DNA from: Heterodera schachtii | Taxonomy: Eukaryota > Nematoda > Chromadorea > Rhabditida > Heteroderidae | Length of the DNA stretch: 64,000 nucleotides | Direction: 5' to 3' | Assembly: GCA_023374025.1 (NCBI GenBank) | Contig: SIJG01000004.1 | Span: 1,547,226-1,611,225, forward strand | Part shown: positions 36,759 to 48,325 of the stretch, in pieces | How the letters are laid out: every line of letters starts with the position of its first letter | Position numbering within the stretch: the stretch's first letter is position 1 | Made by a program: the position numbers and the translations under genes | The notes under the pieces: generated by a model | Seen by the model: only the letters and a program-made list of their open reading frames with translations | Told to the model about the DNA's origin: nothing | Databases searched by the model: none

Positions 36759-38452
36759 CTAAATTTCCAAAATCACTGCAATTAATCCATTATTTGCCCA
36801 AATGCTGACCAATTGAACTGCAATTCGACCACTTTTGACCAATGCGTCGATTCCCTTCCGCGCGGCTGAACATTTTGCTTCGCCAAGGTTCACTTCGGAG
36901 CGTCCTTCAGCAGTGCCCTCAATTGTGTTGACATGGACAATGTGCTTGTTGAAGTTCTCGTCCATTCCTTTTGAATACGAAACTTCAAAGCTTTCACGAT
37001 CCGCCACTTCTTTGAGCAATTGAATTGGGCTTTTAGCAGACGAAGCAAGGAAAAAATGCGTTCTTGGGTCAAGCGATTCATTTGGATGCAATGTCAAAAG
37101 GAACTGATGAGACAAACAGACATTTCCCTGTAATTTTAGTTAATTTTATTATCTTATAAAAGCAAAAGGAAAGCGAATTTATAAATTAATTAGCAAATGT
37201 CCATCTACACGTTTGTTTTGACGATTTGCATTCGGAACAGGACAAAATGCAATTGCGCCATGATGAATTTCTCCGTCAAATAATGATAAACACGCGTAAT
37301 GTCTAAACAAAGTCTCTAATTTTATAGAATTGCTTTTATGGTAACTTACGGTAGGACATAGGGAAGTGTGAAGACATGAAAATCGAGTTGTATTTGCGAT
37401 GGCATCTGTTCATTGTTCTGCTCCATCGCTTCCGTAGACTTTTTTAATTCCTGCAGCACAATGCATCGCTTGACAAATGCCATTGGATTGTTGCCCATCC
37501 GGCACTGCTCCATCTTCGCCTTTGTTTCCTCGCTAAGATCAAATTGGCACCAAAAAGCGTTCTGAGTGTGCAGTCTGAAGGCCGTAGAGCGAAGTCGGGC
37601 AAAAACTTCACTTTCATTAGCGGCCGATGGGAGCGGATTAAGGCGTTCGAAGTCCTTAAATGTTTTTTTAATTACCTATTTACCGAAGTTAGAAATCAGT
37701 GAAAATGTAGAAAGTTTGCCCTTTTTTAAAAGATTGTTCACCTTCCGAATGGCATCCAAGTCGATGTCGTCAGAGAATGACAAGTGCATGTTTTCCTGCT
37801 GTTGGCTTTGTTCGACATTCGCTGTTTTTGTCGGAATTGGCTTTGGCGGCAGTTTCCTCACTTTCCGTCCGGACACATTGACACATTCGAGCTAAAAACT
37901 GAATAAATTGTACATTTGTTGGCTTAAGGTTGGTCTTCCGACTCGTTCTTCTGTCATCAAAATGTCGAGAAGTCGCAATGCACAGGCCTTTTTGGCCTCC
38001 TTTTTTGACGCTGCGCAAAAGCCATAAACGGGCCGACCTCTCAATTCAGTGACGAAAAGAAATTTGCTGAAAAGTCTCAATTAGGAAAACTGCCATTTTG
38101 AAAATTCCCACAACCTTGGCCTGACTGCAAGGTGAAAGCCAAAAAACTCAAAATTGGGCTCACCCGAAGCGGAGCAGTAAATGTTGACCATTCTGACAAT
38201 AATCAAAAAAGAATGATAATGGGACGAACACTTACGACATTGGGTCCTTTTTCCTTTCCATCAAAAAAGAGAGTGTCGATTGACTGATGGGCGGTTGACG
38301 ATTCGCTTCGAGAAGTCCCTTCTGGGACAAACTGTCGACTGAAATTTATGTAAATCAATTAATAAACCCAAACAAAACGTACTAATGCTTTTAAAATATT
38401 GGTTGCGGTCGTAATTGCAGAAGTCGCCATCCGAACTCATTTCTTGACTCAT
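36759..38452 (-). CDS. dsRNA-binding-domain protein, RDE-4/TARBP-like
   Basis: Proteins with two dsRBDs of this size partner Dicer in small-RNA pathways (RDE-4 in C. elegans, TARBP2/PACT in mammals). Eight exons keep phase throughout: 38383-38452, 38236-38338, 38115-38192, 37943-38066, 37742-37891, 37350-37654, 37209-37302 and 36759-37127, about 430 residues. The first dsRBD spans exons 2-4, from LSFLMERKKDPMSMVNIYCS through FLFVTELRGRPVYGFCAASK to the helix KEAKKACALRLLDIL, with the canonical KKEAKKACA contact motif. A second, more divergent dsRBD is at the C-terminus: SPIQLLKEVADRESFEVSYS to GEAKCSAARKGIDALV. A 150-residue linker has no recognised domain. The start ATG directly follows a TTTGTAG acceptor, 256 bases downstream of the last SMC1 exon on the same strand and in the same phase, so an operon or an SMC1 fusion transcript are both possible. 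Confidence 0.7.
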
Positions 38453-38708
38453 CTACAAATCTCCTGCCTAATTGTAAGACGGATTATGAAAAAGGTAAAA
38501 ATTAAAAGAAAGTAAGCCAAAATGAATTAAAACATTGAAAAAAGTGTGGATACGTAATCAAAGGTTAAGTTTACATCAGATAAAAGTCAGAAAATAGCAT
38601 AAGTAAATCGAAAAGATTAAATAGCCAACTATAACTGGGATATTTGTGCGCATTTTTGCTGGATTAATTTTTTTTTAAACAGACAGGTTAGTGTTTTTTG
38701 CCTTATAC

Positions 38709-41700
38709 CTGCTTGTAATCCTCGCTTATGCTTGCGAAATCAATTTCGATTTCCTCCGCCGCTTCCAAACTTTGGGTTTGCGATTGCGTCGTTTCGCGGT
38801 GCGATTGTGAGGAAGTGCCAGCTTGAGAATCATCCACTAAAACATATTTCAAACAATAAATAACAAGTTTTCACATGAAATAAATTTGTCAAACAACCTG
38901 TGTTTGAATTGGTGGTGGTCAGTTCTGCGTCCAACATAATTTGGTCCAATGATCCGCTGAGCAGGGGAATTTCAATGGATTGGAGTTTGCACTGGTGGAG
39001 CAGTGAATGTCTCTTCTGAGCTTTTTGAGTGCGTTCCTGTTGCTTCTGGGCCAACGCACGTTCAATTGAGTGCAATTCCTTTCAAATTAAGGGTTTTTAT
39101 ATAGCAAGAATCCTTTTAACTTCCTGAGTGTGTGGGGAATGGGAAACGTTTTTTCTCTCGTCTGTTTTTGTTCCTTTTCTATGTCCGCTTATCTTTTCGC
39201 CCCTTTCTTTCTCTCACTCTGCCTTTACTGTTCCTCTCTGTCTCATTTCTTATTCCCTTCCCTCTCTCCCATTATCTTTCCCTCCTTTTTCTCCCCCATT
39301 TCCTCTCTCTTTCGCTTACTTTGTCCATTTCGTTTATTTGCTTCTTTTCCGCTGCCAATTCCTGGTCCGCTTTAACACATGCTTCTTTCTTCGACTCGAC
39401 CTCTTTTTTCAATTCGTCAACCGATCGTTCCAATTCTTTAAGTTCTTTTTGTTCAGATTTGTGTTCTTCCTCAAGGCGTTTTTTGTCCTTCTCCAATCCC
39501 TTCAGATTTTGTTTTTCCTTTTCAACGTTTGCTTAATTTTGTAATTTTTGATTTAAATCCATCAAAATACAAAAATAACAATACCTTTTTTGTCCTCCGA
39601 CTTCAAATACTCCAATTCATAACGGAGTCGTTCCAACTCGTGATTAAATTGGTTGAGACGTTGCTCATGCTCTTCATGAATTCGCATCTCTCGCTGTTCA
39701 TACTCACTTTAAATTCAGAAATGAAAATTGTACTACCATTTAACGGAATATTAAACTACCGAATGTGGTTGATGCCTATTTTTGCACAGAATTCTGTAAA
39801 GATTTCGTCGGCAATTGCATTCTTGTTTTGTTCCAAGCGTTCGATTTCGATTTTACGCTCCTCAATTTCAATTCGTGCCTAAATTTTAAATAAATGTTTA
39901 AATATTTATAATAAATGAATGTTTATTGATGTTGCTTTTTCGTCTAAATTGTAAGTTCGGCTTTAATTACTTCGATTGTCTCCGGCTCCGCACTTTCGAC
40001 CTCCGCGTCCTGCTCCAACCGCCGCAGCGTTTCGTTTTCGCTCTTCTTCAATTCTTGCTGTGTAAAGCGTAGACGTGCCTCCACGGAAGTGATCTGTTCC
40101 CGTTTCATCTCAACATCCAACTCCCTTTTCCCGGTTCGGTGCAGTTTTTGCAACTCTTCCTGCAACGCCGTTCGACGGTCTTTCAACTTTCTGATTGCAT
40201 TTTCATCCCATTTTTTCGCTTTTGCCTTCAAGTCAGCACCTCCGCCGCTTATAACGCCATTTGGCTAAAATACCAAAATAAAAGTAACTTTGAAAAAGTC
40301 AACACCTGAAATTGAGTCCCGTCCAAAGCAACTGCTCGAAATCGCTCTGAACGACCATCGGTTCCGTAAGCAAGCTGACGAGCGTGGTCAGGCGTTTCAC
40401 AGACAAGTGAATTTCCGCAAACAAACTAAAGCCACATCACAAAATTAATCATTCATTAAGACATTGTTATTATGTAATATTGTTGGATTGAAAGAATGAA
40501 ACTCACTTGCAGTGCCTTTTGCACGTGTCGCGCGTTGCCAAGGACATTAATGACGTCAAACACCAATTTGACACCCGGGGGGTCGCGAATGTCGCGCAAA
40601 TGCTCTTTGATCTGTTCCATGCGAAGCTCAGAAAGCGGAAGGAATGTCTCGGGCGGGTAGTGCTGTTCGCGCAGATAAGCAATGCATTCTCTGCCCGTCT
40701 CCGCATTATCACACACAATTGAAATCATATGTTTGCCAAGAACCTTAGCAAAGAGGAAAAAAATCAAAACATTAAACCGAAAAAAAGCAGATAAAACACC
40801 GTCTACCTTAGTCACCGCTACTTGGTAACGTTTTTGCGACGGTTGACACAAATCGACAATTCGGCCGTACACTTTTTCGGGAAACACTCTCTTCAGGTTC
40901 TCCACTGCTTTGTGTTGACGTTGGTTGCGCTCCGTGTCGAAATAATCGCCATGGGCGTCCGATATTTCTCGGCCAACTTGTTTGAGGTCCCCCTCGAGAC
41001 GGCGTTTGCTCTCTTTCGATTTAGTCACCTTAAATGACCACCAACTGATCCAATAAAAACCCGAGTGGATGCCTCGTTCTGAAGCTCCTTCAAATTGTCG
41101 CGTTCCGATTCCAATAAACGGATTTGTTCTGCTTCACGCTCGCGAAGTGCCTCTAAATTTCGCCTTTCTCGGTCGAGTTCTGCTTGCTTTTGTTTAAGCC
41201 GAGCAGTGCTGTGGAACAATCGCCTTTTGTCGTACTCAATGGCGTTGTTGGCTGCCTCCTGCTCACGCAATTTGTTGTCCAATTCGGTTGACACAATTGT
41301 GCAGCGTTTCTCCACTTCGGACTTTAAATGACGATATTCGGATACCTGAATACGACCAAATTGTCTCGCGAAAATTTCCAATTTCCCATCGGCTCACTTG
41401 TTCCTTGCTTAGGTTAAGTTGCAGTGCCTGCGACTCCTTGTTGAGTTCTTCCTCCAAAACGGCCTTTTCCTTTTGCGTTTTCCTTGATGAAATGAGGCTG
41501 TGTTTACTGATAAAGTCCGTCCCATGACCGACTTAATCCGTTCTTCGGCCTCTTTCACCGTCTTCTCCTGAGAATCCATCGCCATTCGGTCGTCTGTTCA
41601 GCACTTTCCGTTCCTTTGAGTGTTGTTCAGTTCATTTTTGACCGATTAACCATCAAAGTGCCCACTTCTCTCTGCAATCGAATTTCAATTCGCTGCTTCT

Positions 41701-42789
41701 CCCGGTGCACGTCCTTCGCTGCTCGTTGCTTCTCATGCAAATCACTTTCGAATTCGCTTCGGTCGCTCTTTTTCTTTTCCAAATCCAAGCGCAACTGCTC
41801 GAGTCCCTCCTCAACAAATTGTTTGCTTTTCTCCGCAAAGAATAATTGAACCAAAAAGAGCGTCCGATTTTGAACGACCTGAACCATTTTAAATTTTCTT
41901 TAATTTGCCACCCCATCCATTTGTCTGACCAATTCCTCCTTAAGTGTTTGGAAACGCCGTGCCTCGTTCTTCTCCATCATAACCTCGCGCAACTCTTTCG
42001 TAATGTCTCTCTTTTTGTTTAGGTTTTTTTGAGCACGTGCTTCTGCTTGGTGCATTTCCTCCTTCAGTTTTTCATATTCGTCCTTGAATTCTGCAGATCT
42101 TACAACATGTGGTGGTGTTGTCAAAGATTAATTTTTCTTATTAAAAATTTCCTAACTTCGATAATTCTTCAAAAAGCTGTGTCATTTCTTTGGGGTTTTG
42201 CATTGCGATTTGTTCGACAGCGCCTTGATAAACGAGGAAATTTCTGGCCTGAAATTACAGTGGCAATTAAGAAATAATTGTTGACAATAGTGTAAAACCT
42301 TGCTGAAAATGTTGATTTCTTCCAATGCTTTGTGATATTGTGAAAGATTCACCACATTATCATCAACACGTAATTCCGAAGTCGTTCGTTGAAAAGTCCG
42401 TTCAGTCCCATCAGGGTTTCGATAAATCATCCGAACACAACAAGTTTTACTCGCCGGCATCGAAATGGATGCGCCATGGACCAAATCCTAAGCGATAATT
42501 AGTTGTTTAAAAAGGGGAATGTGAAAACAGTTGACTCACCCCAAGTTTTCTCACTCGCAGATGATTCGTTCTTTCACCAAGCACAAAAGAAATGGCATCC
42601 ATCAAATTTGATTTTCCTTAAATCCATTATTATGTATGTAGCGATTTTAAAATGTTATGCATTGGACATACCCGACCCATTCGGTCCGATAATAGCGGAA
42701 AATCGTTTAAAAGGCCCGATGTAATGCTTGCCTTTGAAGGATTTAAAATTTTCGATTTCCAGCGAATAGAGGAATCCGTGACCTTCCAT
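38709..42789 (-). CDS. smc1: SMC1 cohesin subunit, C-terminal ATPase half absent
   Basis: SMC1 pairs with SMC3 in the cohesin ring that holds sister chromatids together; each ATPase head needs both termini of one SMC chain. The N-terminus at 42789 is clear: [20 protein letters not shown], Walker [31 protein letters not shown] and [19 protein letters not shown]. Then a long coiled coil, the hinge ([49 protein letters not shown]) and the returning coil with [14 protein letters not shown] and [19 protein letters not shown]. The last exon (38709-about 38836) ends [16 protein letters not shown], matching a point about 250 residues before the normal end. The signature LSGGEK, Walker B and D-loop should follow, but the next coding sequence is the dsRBD gene. 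About 18 exons are visible, mostly with ordinary GT-AG borders. Confidence 0.9.
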
Positions 42790-43405
42790 TACCTAAATTG
42801 GATAAAATACATTCTCGAACAATAATAACTTGGATCTGTAGAAAATATTGATACGCGCGGGATTCTTCTCACAATCCCGTTTCTGTAAATCGGACAATAC
42901 ACAGCGAGTCAATTTTGGGCTCCCAGTGCGAAACGCCAAATAGCCGTAATTAGGTAATTTTTTGCGCGCTAATTCAAAAAATACACTAATAATTGCCTTT
43001 TTTGCTTTGAGAAAATTTGAAGGTCACACAATTTTTTCTTAAAATTCAAATTTGCTTAGTTTTTACTTAGTAAATTTTCCATTATAAACTTTTTTTAATA
43101 TCAAATTTGTTCAGTTTAGTTTGAAATGAAGCGAGTTATGGCAGATCAAAATAAAAAATACAACAGGCATATATACTGTAAATTGAATTAGCGCGCAAAA
43201 ATGCATTATGCTAGTTGGCATTAAGATGCATTTTTTGGCGTTAATTCAAAAAATACACTGATAAGTGCCGTTTTGCAAACGGGAGCGGGATTCTCCTAAA
43301 AATCCCGTAGGAGTCCCACTCCCGCCGATCTCAAGTAAATTCATAACCAAATCTTTTATTAATAATTTAGAACGCGTCAAAAATTTACAATTCATTTCAA
43401 CATTT
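42790..43405. other. divergent intergenic region with inverted repeats
   Basis: Lies between two head-to-head genes. It contains the 243-base inverted-repeat element at 42959-43201, a second copy of AATTCAAAAAATACACT at 43243, and two GC-richer palindromic patches built on CGGGATT/AATCCCG (42859-42888 and 43283-43325). Confidence 0.6.
42959..43201. mobile_element. MITE-like element with 19-base perfect inverted ends
   Basis: Left end TTTTTGCGCGCTAATTCAA (42959-42977) is the exact reverse complement of the right end (43183-43201). The interior is AT-rich and has no open frame. The left end continues into AATTCAAAAAATACACT, which recurs outside the element at 43243-43259, so an older related copy may be nested. 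No clear target-site duplication is visible. Confidence 0.55.
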
Positions 43406-44094
43406 ATGGATTCATTGTTTTGTGATGACGATGTTTTCGAAGATTTTTCTGATGTCATTAGAGAAGTCATTAGTGAAATGGGTTATGATGTTGAGGAGCA
43501 GCAACTGCATGAGATTGAGAAAGGTTTCTCCGAATCTTTGTGTGTTTAATTTTAACATTGCAACTTAATTAAGATCTTCGTCTGATTGAAGAGAATGCTG
43601 ACTTGGCTGACTCAAAGCTCTTTTCCTGTTTGTTAGACAATGCCAATGATTTGACTTTATTTGCCGCTGATCCTGACCAAAGCTTACAACAGTTAGCCGA
43701 TAAAGTTGAATCTTCCAGTAAAATGCCTTTTTCCACTCGAAATCAGGTAATCAAATTGGATCGGCATTCTGTGCATTGATATTTTTTTGATTTTAGATTA
43801 AAATCCCTCACGAATTTGATCAATTGATTACGCATGGATATGGGCGTCTCCAGGAGGTTTACCATGATATAAAGCGGTATGAATTATTGGTGAGTACCTC
43901 TTCAAAAATCTGCGTTCAAATATGTTTGGTTTTAAATTGAGCAAATGGACAACAGACAAAGTGGCAGCACCAGTGCCAATGACAACAAATCCGATGATAA
44001 CTTGAACTTCTCGAAGAACACACTCTTCGAGATCAGTCAAATAACGCCGGTGGTAAAGGCAGAAATGTGTCATCGATTGCGCCAAAAACGGTGA
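43406..44094 (+). CDS. hypothetical acidic protein, 178 residues
   Basis: Four exons in phase (43406-43523, 43574-43746, 43797-43889, 43942-44094). The N-terminal half is acidic and helical (DDDVFEDFSDVIREVISEMG, then DLRLIEENADLADSKLFSCL), the middle has IKIPHEFDQLITHGYGRLQE, and the C-terminus is Ser/Asn-rich, then basic (CHRLRQKR). No signal peptide, membrane helix or known domain is seen. It is divergent from SMC1 and may share a promoter region. I do not recognise it. Confidence 0.55.
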
Positions 44095-44384
44095 AACGGA
44101 ATGGAAAAGAGAACCAGCGACCAATCGCATCTCTGGGGAAGATAAAGCACACGAGAAGAGGCACGACTGCTAAACCAACTTTTGAAAAACAACGGTCGGT
44201 TGCAGTCTCAAAAATGTCAATTCGTCAAAAATAACCACTTGGAAGCAATTTAATGGGCAAAATTTTCACAGCAAATAGTTTGTAACTTTTGTTCATATTC
44301 TTCGTGATCAGCAAACCCCAAAAGACATAAATATTTACTTTGGTATTTTACTAAATGTCAGAAATTTGAATTAAATGTTAAGCG
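44095..44384. other. intergenic
   Basis: AT-rich; no feature beyond probable UTRs. Confidence 0.4.
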
Positions 44385-44657
44385 ATGCGGCGAACGATGT
44401 GTCCTGAGCCGGGCAGACTCCCGTTCAAACATGACAAACAGCTGAAGATGGAGCACTACCGAAGGGAATGGGCTAAAAATCCGCCGCCGGGTGAGCAAAA
44501 GCGAATGGCGTTGCGGTGGCGAATTCGCGAGCTGATGATGAAGCGAGAAATGTACGAATGGCATTTCCTTACACAAAACAAGTCGCTTTTTAGTCCACAA
44601 CTTCGAATTGTCACCACTGAACCGTTTCCCGAAGACCAAACGACAATTAGCGAATAG
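44385..44657 (+). CDS. hypothetical 90-residue basic protein
   Basis: An intronless open frame, MRRTMCPEPGRLPFKHDKQL to PEDQTTISE, rich in Arg, Lys, Trp and Met with one long predicted helix (EQKRMALRWRIRELMMKREM). Size and composition suit a small mitochondrial or RNA-associated protein, but no family is recognised. Codon use looks coding, unlike the many spurious frames nearby. Confidence 0.5.
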   Translation: MRRTMCPEPGRLPFKHDKQLKMEHYRREWAKNPPPGEQKRMALRWRIRELMMKREMYEWHFLTQNKSLFSPQLRIVTTEPFPEDQTTISE

Positions 44658-44830
44658 GAAGAAAACGATGGACTAATTTGGTGTAAATTATAATTTATAT
44701 TCGGATGTACATAATTTATTCATTTTATTATGATATATTTGTTTTCAGTCATTTTGAATATTTTCCAATTCGACAAATTGTAATATTTTTTCTCTGACCA
44801 AGAAAAGAACAAAATTTAAATTTTTATCGC

Positions 44831-45508
44831 ATGGGACCAAACGAAGAAGCACATAAACATAATTCGTCTTCGACACCGAATAGAATTGACTCTGTTGAAA
44901 GTGATGATGGTAAAATTAATTTAATTTCCTTGATGTTGATGCTAATTGCCACGTCAGATGAAATCGCGGGATGGAGGGCGGAGGGGTGGCGAATTGGGTT
45001 CGACGTGGAAATGCGCGTCGGTGTCCCCGGCGGCGTCGACCGTCCGCACGAATCAGCGGGTAAATTTGAAAAACAAAGATTCGTATTCAGGGAAAAAACG
45101 CAAATAGTTTCTTAAAATATGAATCAAATTTAACAGTTTTGCTGGGGTTTTCTTTGATCAATTTCTTCTGATCATTTTTGGCGGATGATAAATGTGACCA
45201 ATAATTAATTAGAAAGTGAAAGCGATGCAACGGAAGATGGCCACAGCACTGCGTTCGATGCTGAGAATGGTCCGTCGCTGAACTGCGGCTACGTCCTCCT
45301 GCCCTCCTCCGCCGTCGACGACGCGCCGCCCTCGCCGCCCGCCTCAACGCCCACCGCCACAAGTCCAACGCATTGTCAGAGCAATTGGCTGTTGCCCGCT
45401 CCCCCACCCGCAACGGAATTGGACTCAATTCAACACAAACCCAACGATTTCAATTTGGACGGAGGTGCAAACGATGGGAGGGCCTTAATGAGTCAATTGG
45501 AAACGTAA
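44831..45508 (+). CDS. hypothetical protein, 158 residues, disordered
   Basis: Three exons join in phase (44831-44909, 44958-45059, 45213-45508). The protein is acidic at the start, has a hydrophobic patch (EIAGWRAEGWRIGFDVEMR) in exon 2, a short motif CGYVLLPSS preceded by acidic residues in exon 3, and then a Pro/Ser/Thr-rich tail. CGYVLLP with upstream acids resembles an LC3-interacting motif, but that is speculation. No domain is recognised. Confidence 0.5.
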
Positions 45509-45750
45509 CTCTTAAGTGAAAACGGAGGAAATAAAACAAATAATGGCACAAATGTCGGTGTCGAGCCGAAAGCCAGAATGGGCTCAACAGATCGACGATG
45601 GAAAACTGACGGAATTAGTTGATCGACTGAAGAAAGGGAAAGTGACGGAAGGGAAATAAACGATAATTTGTGCTTTATGCTTGAACATAACTAATTATGT
45701 CACAAATTTCTTCAATCAGCCGAAAAATCATCGCCTTTTTCCTCCAGAGA

Positions 45751-46139
45751 TTAGCATTCTTTGCCCGAGCAGTCGAGCATTCCATGTTTTGCCGCGTAGT
45801 CCAAGCAGTACTTCGTGCAGTGGGGCCAGCATTGACCTGCCCAACATTTCGATTTAGGACAGAAGCGGGGAAAGGGAGGGGGGGGGGAGGGCGTCACTTC
45901 GCACACAAACCCAATGAAAGCCATTTTCAACAATTGACGTACTTTCGAAGCCGGGATGTCTCGCACATTCTTTGGCACATTCGTTGTGACATGCCAAGCG
46001 AATATATCGCCGCACTCGAACCTGAATATACAATGAAAAAGGAGAAAAGGGGTGGGCAAATTCAGACCGAGTCGACGTTTTCTATCACTGATAGGCAAAT
46101 TAAACCCATCAAAAATAAAAATGGTACAAAAGAATTCAT
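45751..46139 (-). CDS. secreted 10-Cys peptide with proline linker
   Basis: Three exons in phase: 46068-46139, 45943-46021 and 45751-45896, giving 98 residues. Exon 1 encodes a textbook signal peptide (MNSFVPFLFLMGLICLS). The mature part has a first Cys block, ACHNECAKECARH, a linker TPSPPPPFPRF, and a second block, CPKSKCWAGQCWPHCTKYC, then LDC and KEC at the end: ten Cys, C-x3-C-x3-C then C-x4-C-x4-C-x3-C-x3-C-x11-C-x5-C. The proline linker falls in a C run on the coding strand. The exon 1 donor is weak (GTCTGA). Small, secreted and disulfide-rich is typical of nematode secretory-gland or antimicrobial-type peptides; no named family matches, and a role in parasitism is only inference. Confidence 0.6.
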
Positions 46140-46672
46140 TGTTTTTTTTATTATTATCACAAATTAGGTATTGTAAATGATGGGAATGTTTTTTGCGTTC
46201 TCTTTATATAGGAAATAAACGGCGAATTGTGACAAATTGTACAAATATTTCAGCTCGAGCAAATGCCTTAACTGATCAGTCACCAGCGGGAGAAAGAGGA
46301 AAACAACTTAACCGGTTAATTAGTAGGATGAAAATAAGGCGCGGTAAAAGTGAAACGGCAGGGGACAACAAAACGGTGGACGGAGGGCAATCAGCAAATA
46401 TGCTGAACATAACTAATATGTCACAATGTGTTGTTGTTGTGTTGCAGTTACTCTCGCCTCCGTTCCCTCTCCCCTTTTCCCCCTTCCGCCGTCGGTGCCG
46501 TCACTGTTTGGGCTTTTCCTCTCTCATTCCTTCGGCTTTCCAATCATTTTCACTTTTCATATTCACGCTGAACAATTAATTTACAATCGCCAAAAGAAGT
46601 ATTTAATTAGCATAGAAACTGTTTTATCAGTTCACCTCAATGTCTCTCTGTTCAGTGTCACTGATCGACACG
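46140..46672. other. intergenic
   Basis: AT-rich with a C/T-rich patch at 46450-46500. The left part may be the 3' UTR, or a further exon, of the receptor gene: an open minus stretch (46639-46740) reads VFLFRRDLKQIFATLNVSIS in a shifted frame. Confidence 0.4.
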
Positions 46673-48325
46673 TTAAGAGTGGCAAAAATTTGTTTCAAAT
46701 CGCGCCGAAACAGAAAAACATTCTCCGCGCCGTCCATCCGCCAATTTAGACTCGTCCCATTTGATGAAAATCTGACGAATTAATCAAATTGCGTTTGTTC
46801 GAACCGTTTTTGGGGGGTCCAAATGTTGGTGAAGTGCACAGAACACGCGATCGAACAAATCCCCGTTTTGTGCTGCTGCGGATGGAACCAGCAGTTGTTC
46901 AGCACGACTGTCGTAGAACAAAACAAGCTTCAAAATGACGGATAAATTAGATTTATTGGGTCGAATCTTTCGAATTTCTTCCGAATTCCCCGCCTTTTGC
47001 CTTTGTCCGTCGACCGACCTTTGTCGCTTTTCTCACCGCGTTTTGAACCCATCCAAGCAAATTTCGCTCAATGCTTTCCCTGTCCCATCGGTCGTAGAAC
47101 ACGCGGATGCCATTCTTCACCAAAACTCTTGCGACGCGTTCCAATTCATTGCGGCGGTTTGGCTGGGCGTTCACCTTGAGAAGAGAAGGTGAAGCGACGA
47201 GCCTTCCTTCCCATCCTTCGACGGCATTTGCTTTGTTAATTAGGTAATTAATTACCAATAAAATTGACTCCAATTTCTTTTGCGATCCGTGCAACGAAAT
47301 GTTAACTCCGAATTCTTTTCTTCTCATCAGTCCAAATTCTTCCACATTTTTTTGTTTTCTGAAGTGCAATTTCGAGACAAATTTTGCCCAATTTATCATT
47401 TTTGTTTTAATTTACCCGGTGAAAATGAACAAAATGCGCCGTTTGCGTTCCGCCGATTGATCAGCAGAACGGCGAAGGATCAAAAGGAGAACAATGATGG
47501 CCAGCAGAATGAGAGTGAGAGAGAGAAAGAGACAGACGAGAAGAAGCGGGGGGAGGGCGAAAGAGTGGGACGAGGCGGAGGGCACAGAGAAAAAGGGCAC
47601 GGAGGGCCGCAAAAGTGAGACAAAATCGGACTGATCGGCAGACGACGAATTTGGCAGCAGCAGGGAAAACGGTTCTGAACCTTTTGAGCCGATCGTTTGC
47701 CTGAACAAAGCCGCACTTCCGATTCATTTCGCATATGCAAATGCCATTTGACTGCTCCTCCGGCACCACCTTGTGTTTGCAGTTTTTTGCTTCCCATGAT
47801 CAGATTCGGCATTTCCCACCTTTAATTGGTATTTCATTCGTTCATCCGTTGGCAATTCTCTGAATTCGGCACTGCCAATGTAAACGTTTGGTCCAATTCG
47901 GCTCAACTGTTGCTACAAAAGGAAATTTTTGCTTGTTTTTTGCAAATGCTTCACCGATGTTACGCTCGTTTCGTTGTGAAGTGCGTTCATTAGCCAAATT
48001 TGGACGCGATAATTGCCAATGCAATGGGAGGGCGGCGCGCCGAAAAAACTCACATTGACGGCGGAATGCCAAGGGAAGAAGCTGACCGAGCGAAGGGCAC
48101 CCGTCCTTCAGCAGAAAAAAGGACGCTCATTTGTTGGCCATTTCAATAATTAGTGCCCGGGGGCGCTAACCATCGACTCGCCATTTCCCTCCGTTTGGCC
48201 AATGCTTCCGCAGATGTTTTTGGGTTTGGCATAATCCCACGACCATCCGGGCACCCGTCCATGTCCATTTCATCATCTGCCGATCGGTGTTTCCAAATTG
48301 TTTCCTCTCTTCTGCCCCAACTCAT
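46673..48325 (-). CDS. IL-17 receptor-like protein with SEFIR domain
   Basis: IL-17 receptor homologues (ILCR-1/2 in C. elegans) carry a single membrane helix and a cytoplasmic SEFIR domain that signals through ACT1-like adaptors. Exons with consistent phase: 48171-about 48325, 48054-48105 (SVSFFPWHSAVN), 47820-47912 (GPNVYIGSAEFRELPTDERM), about 47698-47769 (NGICICEMNRKCGF), a membrane exon ending at 47416 (LLLVCLFLSLTLILLAIIV), 47256-47358, 47037-47174, 46805-46927 and 46673-46771. SEFIR hallmarks are RNELERVARVLVKNGIRVFY followed by DRWDRE, then LVLFYDSRAEQLLV. The 5' end and signal peptide are not resolved. The last exon seems to need a one-base frame change to reach the expected final strand (VFLFRRDL). 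Confidence 0.6.

Noticed and set aside
38383..38452. dsRBD exons as the true C-terminus of SMC1
   Set aside because: In-frame splicing is possible, but no known SMC1 ends this way and the ATPase would be lost; I annotate two genes and report the fusion only as a question.
43828..44130. minus-strand gene opposite exons 43797-44094
   Set aside because: It overlaps the better-supported plus-strand exons, whose phases agree across four exons.
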